From the NCBI GenBank assembly GCA_017543265.1, contig JAFYGI010000047.1, positions 62,001 through 126,000 of the forward strand: a stretch of DNA of 64,000 nucleotides, given 5' to 3'. Source of the DNA: Bacillota bacterium (GTDB taxonomy: Bacteria; Bacillota; Clostridia; Lachnospirales; CAG-274). A program made the translations under genes and the position numbers. Below, in pieces: positions 43,648 through 51,645 of the stretch (the stretch's first letter is position 1; each line of letters begins with the position of its first letter). The notes under the pieces were generated by a model. That model saw nothing but the letters and a program-made list of their open reading frames with translations, had not been told where the DNA came from and did no database searches.

Positions 43648-44384
43648 TGGACAGCTTTGACCGCCTTGTGGACATAGTGCGCGTGCTTATGGGCGAAAAC
43701 GGCTGTCCGTGGGATAAGGTGCAGACGCACGAAAGCCTGAAGCCGTGTATGCTTGAGGAATGCTACGAGGTACTTGATGCGATAGACACAAAAAACACCG
43801 AAAATCTCCGCGAGGAGCTGGGCGATGTGCTTTTGCAGGTGGTCTTTCACGGCCTTATCGCACAAAAAGAGGGTGAGTTTTCGCTTGACGATGCCATAGA
43901 CGGGGTGTCGGACAAGATGATATCCCGCCATCCGCATATTTTCGGCCCCGAAAATTCCGAGGTAACGGCATCGTATGAAAAGTGGGAAGAGATAAAAAAA
44001 CGCGAAAAGGGATATACCACCCGCAGCGAAGCCATGCGCTCGATAGCAAAGGCTATGCCCGCACTTGTAAGAGGACAGAAGGTCCTTAAAAAACGCGGAT
44101 TGGAAAAAATGCAAAATATTGACAGTTTTGCGGATAATGCGGCATTATGTCTTAAAAATCTCAAACAGTCAGATTTTACCAATAAAGACTACAATATGGA
44201 AATTATCGGTAATTTGTTGCTGCAAATTTTAAATATTTCAAATTTTTTTGAAATAAATGCCGAATTTTCCTTGACAAATGCGTTAGAAACGTATATAACT
44301 AAATTTGAGGACTTTGAAAATAATTCTGCGGCCGTCGGAAAGACCATTGAGGATACGGGTCTTGAGGAAGCGGATTTATTTTAA
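43647..44384 (+). CDS. mazG: nucleoside triphosphate pyrophosphohydrolase MazG
   Basis: Hydrolyses NTPs to NMP and pyrophosphate, cleaning non-canonical nucleotides and affecting ppGpp levels. 245 residues with the MazG domain: 'MGENGCPWDKVQTHESLKP', 'EECYEVLDAID' and 'EELGDVLLQVVFH', carrying the metal-binding Glu/Asp set (EExxE and ExxD). The C-terminal third is AT-rich and shorter than in two-domain MazG. The promoter of hup sits inside its last 110 bases. First gene of the yabN-yabO-yabP-yabQ-divIC order known from Bacillus, here with hup inserted. Confidence 0.92.
   Translation: MDSFDRLVDIVRVLMGENGCPWDKVQTHESLKPCMLEECYEVLDAIDTKNTENLREELGDVLLQVVFHGLIAQKEGEFSLDDAIDGVSDKMISRHPHIFGPENSEVTASYEKWEEIKKREKGYTTRSEAMRSIAKAMPALVRGQKVLKKRGLEKMQNIDSFADNAALCLKNLKQSDFTNKDYNMEIIGNLLLQILNISNFFEINAEFSLTNALETYITKFEDFENNSAAVGKTIEDTGLEEADLF
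44271..44299 (+). promoter_or_regulatory. consensus promoter of hup inside mazG
   Basis: TTGACA at 44271-44276, a 17-base spacer and TATAAC at 44294-44299, within the mazG reading frame. Confidence 0.75.
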
Positions 44385-44430
44385 GATCACTACGGGCTTT
44401 ACGCTCAAAATAAAAGGAGGATACTAAAAA

Positions 44431-44706
44431 ATGAACAAGACAGAGTTAGTTGCAAAGATTGCAGAGAAGGCACAGTTAAAGAAGGTTGACGCAGAGAAGG
44501 CTTTAAAGGCTTTTGAAGAGGCTGTTACAGAAGAGCTTGCTAAGGGCGGCGACGTTAGACTTGTTGGCTTCGGTACATTTTCCGTTAAGGAAAATGCAGC
44601 AAGAGAGGGTGTTAATCCTCAGACAAAGAAGCCTATGCCTATCCCCGCTTCCAAGTCACCTAAGTTCAAGGCAGGCAAGGCATTCAAGGACGCTGTAAAC
44701 AAATAA
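44431..44706 (+). CDS. hup: DNA-binding protein HU
   Basis: 91 residues: 'MNKTELVAKIAEKAQLKKVD', 'VRLVGFGTFSVKENAAREGV' and the DNA-clasping arm 'NPQTKKPMPIPASKSPKFKAG'. A histone-like dimer that bends DNA. Codon use is strongly optimised, unlike mazG, and it has its own promoter, ribosome site (AAGGAGG) and terminator, indicating high independent expression. Confidence 0.97.
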   Translation: MNKTELVAKIAEKAQLKKVDAEKALKAFEEAVTEELAKGGDVRLVGFGTFSVKENAAREGVNPQTKKPMPIPASKSPKFKAGKAFKDAVNK

Positions 44707-44726
44707 TTCTCATTAAGAGATGTTGT

Positions 44727-44752
44727 ACGGGAGCATTTTTGCTCCCGTTTTT
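44727..44752 (+). terminator. Rho-independent terminator of hup
   Basis: ACGGGAGC at 44727-44734 pairs with GCTCCCGT at 44741-44748, then T-rich sequence. It ends 18 bases before rqcP, so it may also act as a partial terminator. Confidence 0.85.
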
Positions 44753-44770
44753 GATTTTCGGAGGTAATAT

Positions 44771-45010
44771 ATGCGTTTGGACAAATATCTTAAAACAAGC
44801 CGCATAATAAAAAGGCGCACGGTCGCAAACGAGGCCTGCGACAGCGGCAGGGTAACGGTAAACGGCAAGACCGCCAAGGCATCGCTTGACGTTAAGCCGG
44901 GCGACATTATAGAAATAGCCTTTGGCAGCAGCACAACAAAGGTGGAGGTGCTCGAGGTCAAGGAGACCGTGCGAAAGGACGACGCATCGTCAATGTTCAG
45001 GGTGCTGTAA
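44771..45010 (+). CDS. rqcP: S4-domain RNA-binding protein RqcP (YabO)
   Basis: 79 residues that are almost entirely an S4 domain: 'MRLDKYLKTSRIIKRRTVAN', 'CDSGRVTVNGKTAKASLDVK'. RqcP helps RqcH add alanine tails on stalled 50S subunits. Size and position between mazG and yabP match YabO of Bacillus. GGAGG precedes the ATG. Confidence 0.9.
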   Translation: MRLDKYLKTSRIIKRRTVANEACDSGRVTVNGKTAKASLDVKPGDIIEIAFGSSTTKVEVLEVKETVRKDDASSMFRVL

Positions 45011-45063
45011 TAAAAGCACGGCCGTTTGAATAGAATATACAAACAGCGGCCGGAGGGAAAAAT

Positions 45064-45336
45064 ATGCCGGAGGAAACAGCAAAACAGGCGCATACTATAA
45101 CGATGCAGTCAAGGAAAAAGGCAGCGCTTACGGGCGTTACGGATGTACTGAGCTTTGACGAGGAATGTGTGGTGGCGGATACCGCGGACGGCGCGATAGT
45201 CCTTAAGGGCAGGGAACTGCATATAAGCACGCTGGAGCTTGAAAAGGGCATACTGATACTTGACGGCGTGTTCACGTCGTTTTGCTATGAGCAAAGCCCC
45301 GCAAAGACATCGGTTTTTGCGCGTATATTCAAGTAG
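45064..45336 (+). CDS. yabP: sporulation protein YabP
   Basis: 90 residues of the YabP/YqfC family: 'HTITMQSRKKAALTGVTDVL', 'VVLKGRELHISTLELEKG'-like strand and 'LILDGVFTSFCY'. In Bacillus it is expressed in the mother cell under sigma-E and is needed for spore coat/cortex formation together with YabQ. GGAGGG precedes the ATG. Its presence shows a sporulation programme in the host. Confidence 0.88.
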   Translation: MPEETAKQAHTITMQSRKKAALTGVTDVLSFDEECVVADTADGAIVLKGRELHISTLELEKGILILDGVFTSFCYEQSPAKTSVFARIFK

Positions 45337-45345
45337 GGCGGGCGT

Positions 45346-45852
45346 ATGGCTGCGGTAATAACCATGGCGGGACAGCTGCACCAGCTTGTTATAATGGCCG
45401 CCTTCGGGCTGGGTGCCGCATTTGTGTATGACTGGCTCAGGGCTGCAAGGCGCATACTGCCGCACAGCGATATGCTGGTGGCGGCGGAGGACGTTATATT
45501 CTGGCTTTTGTGTGCGGTTTTGGTGCCGGTGCTTATTTTCAGGCTTAATTACGGCGAATTACGGCTTTTTCTGTTTTTGGGTATAGTTATAGGGGTCGTG
45601 CTGTATTTCGTGCTTATAAGCCGTATTTTTTTGAAAATAGCCCTATTTGTTTTCGGTGCGGTAAAGGCGGTGATAAGGATACTCGCCATGCCCTTTGTTT
45701 ACATACATTTTCTTTTGACCAAAATATTTGAATATTTTGTAAATTTTTTAAAAAAACTATTGCAAAAGCCCTTGAAATGTGGCAGAATATACTTAGCGTT
45801 TTTGTATAAAAAAACAAGGGCGTGTTTGAATGTTATTATTAAGAAACATTAG
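45346..45852 (+). CDS. yabQ: spore cortex biosynthesis protein YabQ
   Basis: 168 residues with five hydrophobic membrane segments and a basic C-terminus. 'QLHQLVIMAAFGLGAAFVYD', 'EDVIFWLLCAVLVPVLIFR' and 'NYGELRLFLFLGIVIGVVLY' match the YabQ pattern, including the conserved polar residues in the second helix pair. It starts nine bases after yabP. The family is needed for spore cortex in Bacillus. Confidence 0.88.
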   Translation: MAAVITMAGQLHQLVIMAAFGLGAAFVYDWLRAARRILPHSDMLVAAEDVIFWLLCAVLVPVLIFRLNYGELRLFLFLGIVIGVVLYFVLISRIFLKIALFVFGAVKAVIRILAMPFVYIHFLLTKIFEYFVNFLKKLLQKPLKCGRIYLAFLYKKTRACLNVIIKKH

Positions 45853-45863
45853 AGGGTGCTGAC

Positions 45864-46154
45864 GTGACCGGTAGAAGAAAAAAGGAACGCTTTAATTTTC
45901 TGGCCTGTGTCTTTGTCGTGGCGATACTGTTGGTGTTCGGGTTTGCGCTGTATGTGCAGGCCGATACATATTTTGCCGTAAAGCAGCAGTTGGAGCAGTC
46001 AGTCAAGGAGCAGCGCAGGGCAGTAGCCAAAAATATAGATCTTGTACACGATATAGAATATCAGGACAGTGATGCTTACATAGAAAAAATAGCAAGAGAG
46101 CATCTGGGTATGGTAAGACCCAACGAGATCGTATTTGTGGACGAAAACAAGTAG
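45864..46154 (+). CDS. divIC: septum formation initiator DivIC/FtsB
   Basis: A 96-residue bitopic protein: short basic cytoplasmic start, one membrane helix (residues 12-34), then a coiled coil ('YFAVKQQLEQSVKEQRRAVA') and the conserved 'YIEKIAREHLGMVRPNEIVF' end typical of DivIC. It starts at GTG 45864 with GAGGGTG upstream. It completes the mazG-rqcP-yabP-yabQ-divIC order and is part of the divisome. Confidence 0.92.
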   Translation: MTGRRKKERFNFLACVFVVAILLVFGFALYVQADTYFAVKQQLEQSVKEQRRAVAKNIDLVHDIEYQDSDAYIEKIAREHLGMVRPNEIVFVDENK

Positions 46155-46187
46155 AAACAGACTTTATATTTATACAAAAATTTTGTG

Positions 46188-46216
46188 TTGACAAACAAGT
46201 TTTTTTATGCTACCAT
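46188..46216 (+). promoter_or_regulatory. sigma-A promoter of tRNA-Val
   Basis: TTGACA at 46188-46193, a 17-base spacer and TACCAT at 46211-46216. Confidence 0.75.
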
Positions 46217-46231
46217 ATTTAAGTAGCTTAA

Positions 46232-46304
46232 GGGAGCATAGCTCAGCTGGGAGAGCATCTGCCTTACAAGCAGAGGGTCATAGGTTCGAGCCCTATTGTT
46301 CCCA
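46232..46304 (+). tRNA. tRNA-Val (anticodon UAC)
   Basis: A 73-base cloverleaf: GGGAGCA (46232-46238) pairs with TGTTCCC (46297-46303), discriminator A at 46304. Anticodon loop CTTACAA gives UAC (Val, GUA). T arm contains GGTTCGAGCC. CCA is not encoded. Confidence 0.96.
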
Positions 46305-46309
46305 TTATA

Positions 46310-46337
46310 CGGGCTGTTCGGCGTAACAGCCCGTTTT
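46310..46337 (+). terminator. terminator of tRNA-Val
   Basis: CGGGCTGTT at 46310-46318 pairs with AACAGCCCG at 46325-46333, followed by TTTTG and more T. Confidence 0.85.
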
Positions 46338-46382
46338 GTTTTTGCATCGGGATAAACGGATTGGTTAAAAGGGGTATTTGGT

Positions 46383-46811
46383 ATGATATATACAACAAAG
46401 ATAAAAGGCACGGACAATGCCGCTTCGCAGGAAATAATCAAAAATCTCGATCCGCGCGAGGATATACTTTTTATATACGGTGACCTTGCAGACGGTATGC
46501 CCGTTGAGGTGCAGTATATAAAGCCCATAAACGACATAAAGACGGTTGGGCTTATAGATGCCGAGCTGGCAAGCGAGATAGTGGCGCAAAACGGCGAGGA
46601 GATATCCGTTGCTATACCCAAGTACGAGCTGACGTTTGAGGACGGCATTTACGGCATAACCGCCGATATAGAGGTGGAAAAGGCCGAGGACGGCGAGCCC
46701 TCGCAAAAACGTCTGCCGCTTCCCGCACTTGTGGCGGTCGGCGCGGTAACGGCGGTGCTTACGGGCGTACTTTTTGTCCTCAGGGCAATAAATAAAAGCA
46801 AAAGATCGTGA
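46383..46811 (+). CDS. small C-terminally anchored protein of unknown function
   Basis: 142 residues. A soluble N-terminal region (about 1-105) rich in beta strands and acidic residues is followed by a Pro-rich 'KRLPLPALVA' segment, one membrane helix (about 112-133) and a short basic tail 'NKSKRS', the layout of a C-tail anchor or a type with cytosolic end. I do not recognise a family. It is preceded by the tRNA-Val terminator and followed by its own hairpin; no clear promoter was found. Confidence 0.55.
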   Translation: MIYTTKIKGTDNAASQEIIKNLDPREDILFIYGDLADGMPVEVQYIKPINDIKTVGLIDAELASEIVAQNGEEISVAIPKYELTFEDGIYGITADIEVEKAEDGEPSQKRLPLPALVAVGAVTAVLTGVLFVLRAINKSKRS

Positions 46812-46842
46812 TATAAGACGTATCGGGTCTATGGTCTGTTTG

Positions 46843-46871
46843 ACGGGCGGAGGTCATCTTCCGCCCGTTTT
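46843..46871 (+). terminator. hairpin terminator after the small membrane protein gene
   Basis: ACGGGCGGA at 46843-46851 pairs with TCCGCCCGT at 46860-46868, followed by TTTA. Confidence 0.75.
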
Positions 46872-47008
46872 ATCGTTCAAAAACAGCCCTGTCTTGCAAA
46901 TCGGGCGTTTAAGCGTAATAAGATAAATTTTGCAAAAACATATTGTTTTCCCTTGTTTATCAAAACAATATAAGATAGTGCGGTAAAACACGAAAAATAT
47001 TTTTTGAC

Positions 47009-47054
47009 AAAAATGAAATTTCCTATTGCAAAAATTTCATTTTTATTGTATACT
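47009..47054 (+). promoter_or_regulatory. ddh promoter with a 13-bp inverted repeat around the -35 box
   Basis: TTGCAA at 47026-47031, a 17-base spacer and TATACT at 47049-47054. A perfect inverted repeat (AAAAATGAAATTT at 47009-47021, AAATTTCATTTTT at 47032-47044) brackets the -35 box, an operator-like placement. Confidence 0.65.
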
Positions 47055-47102
47055 GTATCCATATGGCAAAAAACTGTTAAAAATAATAGGAGGAAAACAA
47101 AA

Positions 47103-48089
47103 ATGAGTATAAAAATCGGTATCATGGGTTACGGCAACCTGGGCAGGGGCGTTGAATGCGCTGTAAAGCAAAACCCCGATATGGAGCTTGCGGCGGTATT
47201 TACAAGGAGAGACCCCTCGCAGGTAAGCATTCTTACATCTTCGGCAAAGGTATGCTCCGTAAACGATTTAAAGGACTGGACGGACAAAATAGATGTTATG
47301 ATAATCTGCGGCGGCTCCGCAACGGATCTTCCCAAGCAGACCCCCGAGCGTGCAAAGATGTTCAATGTTATCGACAGCTTTGACACACACGCAAGGATAC
47401 CCGAGCATTTCGCAAATGTGGATTCGGCCGCATAGGGCGCAGGCAAGGTTGCTGTTATCTCTGTGGGCTGGGATCCCGGTATGTTCTCGCTTAACAGACT
47501 TTACGCAAACTGCATCCTTCCCGACGGCAATGACTATACATTCTGGGGCAAGGGCGTTAGCCAGGGTCACAGCGATGCTATCCGTCGCGTAGAGGGCGTT
47601 AAAAACGGCAAGCAGTATACCATCCCCGTTGAATCTGCGCTGGAGTCTGTAAGAAACGGTGAAAATCCCGAGCTTACAACACGTCAGAAGCACACAAGAG
47701 AGTGCTTTGTTGTGCTGGAGGAGGGTGCAGACCCCGCAAAGGTAGAGGCAGAGATAAAGAATATGCCCAACTATTTTGCAGACTATGATACAACTGTTCA
47801 CTTTATAAGTGAAGAAGAGCTTCAAAGAGACCACAGCGGCATACCTCACGGCGGCTTTGTTTTAAGAAGCGGCAAGACGGGCTGGAACGGCGAAAACAAG
47901 CATATAATCGAGTACAGCCTTAAGCTTGATTCAAACCCCGAGTTTACATCAAGCGTGCTTTGTGCTTATGCAAGAGCGGCTTACAGACTTTCAAGCGAGG
48001 GTCAGAGCGGCTGCAAGACGGTGTTTGATATCGCACCCGCATACCTCAGCGCACAGAGCGGCGAGGAGATAAGGGCTCATCTTTTATAA
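47103..48089 (+). pseudogene. ddh: meso-diaminopimelate dehydrogenase interrupted by an in-frame amber codon
   Basis: The whole frame encodes an NADP-dependent meso-DAP dehydrogenase of about 328 residues, which makes DAP for lysine and peptidoglycan directly from tetrahydrodipicolinate. N-terminal Rossmann 'GIMGYGNLGRGVECAVKQNP', 'DVMIICGGSATDLPKQTPER', and after the stop 'VAVISVGWDPGMFSLNRLYA' and 'FWGKGVSQGHSDAIRRVEGV'. A single TAG at 47433-47435 sits where the family has a non-catalytic residue (often Lys) before 'GAGKV'. No frameshift is needed, and both halves look well conserved. TAG is a working stop elsewhere in the window. Either a recent nonsense mutation, readthrough or a sequence error. 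AGGAGG precedes the ATG. Confidence 0.85.
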
Positions 48090-48107
48090 TATTTGAAGTT
48101 AATATAC

Positions 48108-48160
48108 AAAAAAAGCGCAGATGTTTCTTTGTGACAAACAAAGATCGTCTGCGCTTTTTT
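48108..48160. terminator. bidirectional terminator between ddh and the TIR-MORN gene
   Basis: GCGCAGA at 48115-48121 pairs with TCTGCGC at 48148-48154, with a further inner stem; an A run precedes it and a T run follows, so it can stop transcription from both sides. Confidence 0.85.
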
Positions 48161-48172
48161 ATATTCTGACAA

Positions 48173-49177
48173 CTATTCCACAAGTGCGCCGTTGCCGTCT
48201 TTAAAAATATATTTTTCGACAGTACCGTCGGCGTAGGTGATGGTAAAATCGCCCTCCTCGTAGTCGTCTACCCAGGTGCCTTCCCAGGTCTCACCGTCTT
48301 TTTTGACAAATTTCCCCTGTCCGTTTCTTAAATTATGCGACCACATACCGTAGTATACCGAGCCGCTGTCCGCAAAGGTAAATATGCCGTAGCCCTCGGC
48401 AATGCCGCCCGATACCGCACCTATATAGGTAGAGCCGTTGGGGAAAAGCTTTATGCAGTTGCCCTCGGCGGTGCCGTTTACCTTTTTGCCGATGACTGTC
48501 ACGCCGTTTTCTTCCCAGGCCTCGTTTCCGTCCAGCTTTATGCCGTAGCGTGCTGCGACCTGCTCATAGGAGGTCGTGTCGGTCTGCGCCTGCGTATCGG
48601 CCTTTTTTTGCCCCTTAAAGGCATAGAACAGGCCGACGGCCGTCAGAAGCAGGGATAGTGCCACCATAGAGACAATTACGCCCGTTTTGGACTTTTTTGG
48701 GGCATCCTTTTCGGATGCGGCCGTGTAAAGGTTGCCGCCGTGCCTTTCGGCAGGCTCGGCAGACGTCTGACCGCCGCCGTCTTTCAGGCAGTCCTTTATC
48801 TTTGACACAAATGCGAGGATATGCTTGTCCATATCCCCGTCAAAGGCCTCCGTCCAGTGCAGACGGCCGATATAGCTCATTGCATCGTCGCTTACGGTCT
48901 CGTCCGATATCTGAAACGGCAGTATGCTTATGTTTTCTCCGCCGTGAAGGCGCACACAGGCCGTGCTTATCTCGTCAAGCACCTGCTTTGAATAGCTTGC
49001 GGCCTGGTTTAATACAATAACAAATACCCTGCATTGCATAAGGGCGTTTTTTGCGCTTTCTCCGTCCTGTGCGGGCGTGGAAAAGCAGCTTATACCCTCG
49101 GATGTCAGTTTATCCGATATGCTTTGCGCGATACTCTGCGATCTTTCGCCAAAATGACTTATATAAACATCAGTCAT
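48173..49177 (-). CDS. TIR-domain, membrane, MORN-repeat protein
   Basis: 334 residues in three parts. Residues 1-130: a TIR-like domain ('DVYISHFGERSQSIAQSISD', 'SEGISCFSTPAQDGESAKNA', 'VFVIVLNQAASYSKQVLDEI'), with Glu69 in the position of the catalytic Glu of NADase TIRs. Residues 166-187: one membrane helix after a basic 'KKSKTG'. Residues 230-325: MORN-type repeats ('EGNCIKLFPNGSTYIGAVSG', 'GYGIFTFADSGSVYYGMWSH', 'GQGKFVKKDGETWEGTWVDD'). The TIR part would be cytosolic and the MORN part outside. AAGGAGATG precedes the ATG. It follows hflX by 27 bases on the same strand. Function unknown; signalling or defence is inference. Confidence 0.82.
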   Translation of the reverse strand: MTDVYISHFGERSQSIAQSISDKLTSEGISCFSTPAQDGESAKNALMQCRVFVIVLNQAASYSKQVLDEISTACVRLHGGENISILPFQISDETVSDDAMSYIGRLHWTEAFDGDMDKHILAFVSKIKDCLKDGGGQTSAEPAERHGGNLYTAASEKDAPKKSKTGVIVSMVALSLLLTAVGLFYAFKGQKKADTQAQTDTTSYEQVAARYGIKLDGNEAWEENGVTVIGKKVNGTAEGNCIKLFPNGSTYIGAVSGGIAEGYGIFTFADSGSVYYGMWSHNLRNGQGKFVKKDGETWEGTWVDDYEEGDFTITYADGTVEKYIFKDGNGALVE

Positions 49178-49204
49178 TTTACTGCATCTCCTTAGCTGAT
49201 AGGT

Positions 49205-50464
49205 TTAAATAATAAAATCTTTTAATCTGTTTTCCGCTTCCTCGTTTGCGTATACCTTGAAATAAAAACCGTCCCCGCGGTGCTCGTTTTCTATTATTTC
49301 GCAGTTTTTGTGTACAAAGCTTACCAGACTGCCCTTGTCGTAGGGAATGACTATTTCAAGACACTTTTTTTGACTTTTTATCCAGTTTTCGATAAGCTCT
49401 GTCAGCTTGTCTATGCCCTCGCCGCGCTTGGCCGATATTTTTACCGTGGCAATGGCGCGGGGGTCGGGGGGCAGGGGCAGCTCTATACCGTCCTTGTCCA
49501 CCTTGTTGTATACGGTTATTACGGGTTTGTCGCCGCATTTAAGCTCATCCAGGGTCTGATAGACCACCTTCATCTGTTCTTCGCGGCGCGGGTTCGACAC
49601 ATCTAAAACGTGTATAAGTATATGGGCAAAGCTTGCCTCCTCCAGCGTGGCGCGAAAGGCATTTATCAGACCGTGCGGCAGCTTTTGTATAAAGCCTACC
49701 GTGTCCGTGAAAAGGCATTCCGTGCCGCTGTCGAGCTTTTTCTTGCGCGTGGTGGTGTCAAGGGTGGCAAAAAGCTTGTCCTCGGCAAGGATGCCCGCAT
49801 CCGTGAGGGTGTTCAAAAGCGTGGACTTGCCCGCATTTGTGTAGCCTACGAGCGCCGCTATGGGCATACCGCTTGTACTGCGCTTTTCGCGCATTATATC
49901 GCGGTGGCGCTTTATCTCCTTTAACTCTTTGTTAAGCTCCGCAATGCGGTTTGCGATATTGCGCCTGTCCGTTTCAAGCTTTGTTTCGCCGGGGCCTCTT
50001 GTGCCTATACCGCCGCCCAGACGGCTCATATATTTGTACTGCCCCACAAGGTGTGAGGAGTTGTATTTAAGCTGTGCAAGCTCGACTTGCAGCTTACCCT
50101 CGGCAGACTGTGCGTGCTGCGCAAAAATGTCGAGTATAAGCAGGGTGCGGTTCATTATCTTGGTGTCCAGCATCTCCGCCATATTGCGCATCTGGTTCGG
50201 GCTGAGATCGTCGTCGCAGACTATGCCCGTGGCATCGGTCATTTCGATATAGCTTTTAAGCTCCTCCATCTTGCCCTTGCCAAGGTAGTGCGCCTTGTGT
50301 ACGGCCTCGCGGTTTTGTATCATTCGGCCGACTACCTCTGCGCCCGCGGTCTTTGCAAGGTCTTTCAGCTCGTCAAGACAGCTTTCCACATCAAATTCGT
50401 TATGTCCGTCGTCAACCGCGACCAGAATAACTCTTTCGGCCTCTTTATCTGTTGAATATAGCAT
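49205..50464 (-). CDS. hflX: ribosome-associated GTPase HflX
   Basis: A GTPase that splits stalled or stressed 70S ribosomes. N-terminal HflX domain (residues 1-185) with 'REAVHKAHYLGKGKMEELKS', 'QVELAQLKYNSSHLVGQYKY' and the signature 'GGGIGTRGPGETKLETDRR'; then the G domain with 'ALVGYTNAGKSTLLNTLTD', 'FATLDTTTRK', 'DTVGFIQKLPHGLINAFRAT' and 'NKVDKDG'. 419 residues. It starts three bases after the wecB stop, so it is in a wecB-hflX-TIR operon. Confidence 0.96.
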   Translation of the reverse strand: MLYSTDKEAERVILVAVDDGHNEFDVESCLDELKDLAKTAGAEVVGRMIQNREAVHKAHYLGKGKMEELKSYIEMTDATGIVCDDDLSPNQMRNMAEMLDTKIMNRTLLILDIFAQHAQSAEGKLQVELAQLKYNSSHLVGQYKYMSRLGGGIGTRGPGETKLETDRRNIANRIAELNKELKEIKRHRDIMREKRSTSGMPIAALVGYTNAGKSTLLNTLTDAGILAEDKLFATLDTTTRKKKLDSGTECLFTDTVGFIQKLPHGLINAFRATLEEASFAHILIHVLDVSNPRREEQMKVVYQTLDELKCGDKPVITVYNKVDKDGIELPLPPDPRAIATVKISAKRGEGIDKLTELIENWIKSQKKCLEIVIPYDKGSLVSFVHKNCEIIENEHRGDGFYFKVYANEEAENRLKDFII

Positions 50465-50467
50465 ATT

Positions 50468-51616
50468 TTAATAATCCTCGGGTCTGTCGGGTCTTAAACC
50501 GAAGTGATAGCGTATAGCCTCGACTATCCTTTCCGCAGCATGGCCGTCGCCGAAGGGATTTTTTGCGGCTACCATTTTCGCATACTCGTCCTTGTCGTCA
50601 AGCAGCAGGCAGGTCAGTCTGAATATATCGTCGCGTTCTATGCCCGCAAGCTTTAATGTGCCCGCCTCAACACCCTCGGGACGCTCGGTAACATTTCTGA
50701 GCACCAATACGGGCTTGCCCATAGAGGGAACTTCCTCCTGCAATCCGCCGCTGTCCGTAAGCACAAGATAGCTGCGGTTCATAAGGTTGTGCATATTTTC
50801 TATGTCAACGGGGTCTATAAGGTGTATGCGCGGATGTCCGTCAAGTATCGGGAAAACGGTGTCCCTTACGGCGGGGCTTAAATGCACAGCGTAAACGACC
50901 TCCACATCCTCGTATTTGTTTACCACATCAAGTACGGCATTGCAGATGTTTTCAAGCGGTTTGCCGTAGTTTTCGCGGCGGTGTGCTGTCATGGTGATAA
51001 CACGCTTGTTTTTGAAATCAATTTCGTTTAATACAGGCTCGTCAAAGGTAAATTCGTCCTTTATTGTGGTCTTAAGGCAGTCAACAGCTGTGTTGCCCGT
51101 GATGAAAATACCCGACGGGTCGATGTTTTCCTTTAAAAGATGCTCCTTTGCAAGGGGAGTGGGCGAAAAATGCAGATCTGTCATTGCACCCGTAAGGCGG
51201 CGGTTCATTTCCTCGGGGAAGGGCTGCCATTTGTCATAGGTGCGCAGACCCGCCTCAACGTGTCCCAGCTTTATATTGCTGTAAAATGCCGCAAGTGCGC
51301 CCGCAAAGGTAGTGGTGGTGTCGCCGTGCACCAGCACAAGGTCGGGCTTTGCCGTTTTCATTACCTCTTCAAGACCCGTAAGTGCCTTGGTCGTTATCTG
51401 CGTCAGGGTCTGGCGCGGGGTCATGATATCAAGGTCATAATCGGGCTTGATGTCGAATATCTCAAGCACCTGATCCAGCATCTGTCTGTGCTGCGCCGTA
51501 ACACAAACTATGGATTCTATCTCGCTGTCGTACTTTTCAAGTGCGTTTATAACGGGGGCCATTTTTGTAGCTTCGGGTCTGGTGCCGAATATGCTCATTA
51601 CTTTTATTTTTCCCAT
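50468..51616 (-). CDS. wecB: UDP-N-acetylglucosamine 2-epimerase (non-hydrolysing)
   Basis: Converts UDP-GlcNAc to UDP-ManNAc for teichoic acid linkage or other surface glycans. 382 residues with 'KVMSIFGTRPEATKMAPVIN', 'CVTAQHRQMLDQVLEIFDIK', 'VHGDTTTTFAGALAAFYSNI', 'GHVEAGLRT' and 'LTDSGGLQEEVPSMGKPVLV'. Full length. GAGGTGA precedes the ATG. Complements tagO at 33.4 kb. The promoter and a long hairpin leader lie upstream. Confidence 0.95.
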   Translation of the reverse strand: MGKIKVMSIFGTRPEATKMAPVINALEKYDSEIESIVCVTAQHRQMLDQVLEIFDIKPDYDLDIMTPRQTLTQITTKALTGLEEVMKTAKPDLVLVHGDTTTTFAGALAAFYSNIKLGHVEAGLRTYDKWQPFPEEMNRRLTGAMTDLHFSPTPLAKEHLLKENIDPSGIFITGNTAVDCLKTTIKDEFTFDEPVLNEIDFKNKRVITMTAHRRENYGKPLENICNAVLDVVNKYEDVEVVYAVHLSPAVRDTVFPILDGHPRIHLIDPVDIENMHNLMNRSYLVLTDSGGLQEEVPSMGKPVLVLRNVTERPEGVEAGTLKLAGIERDDIFRLTCLLLDDKDEYAKMVAAKNPFGDGHAAERIVEAIRYHFGLRPDRPEDY

Positions 51617-51645
51617 AATTTCACCTCGTATGGTTTATGTGTTGT

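Noticed and set aside
47103-48089. Pyrrolysine or stop-codon reassignment in ddh
   Set aside because: TAG terminates several other genes in the window with proper downstream spacing, and no pyl genes or PYLIS-like context are visible here.
47463-48089. Separate gene starting at GTG 47463
   Set aside because: No ribosome site; the segment is the C-terminal part of ddh in the same frame after the amber codon.
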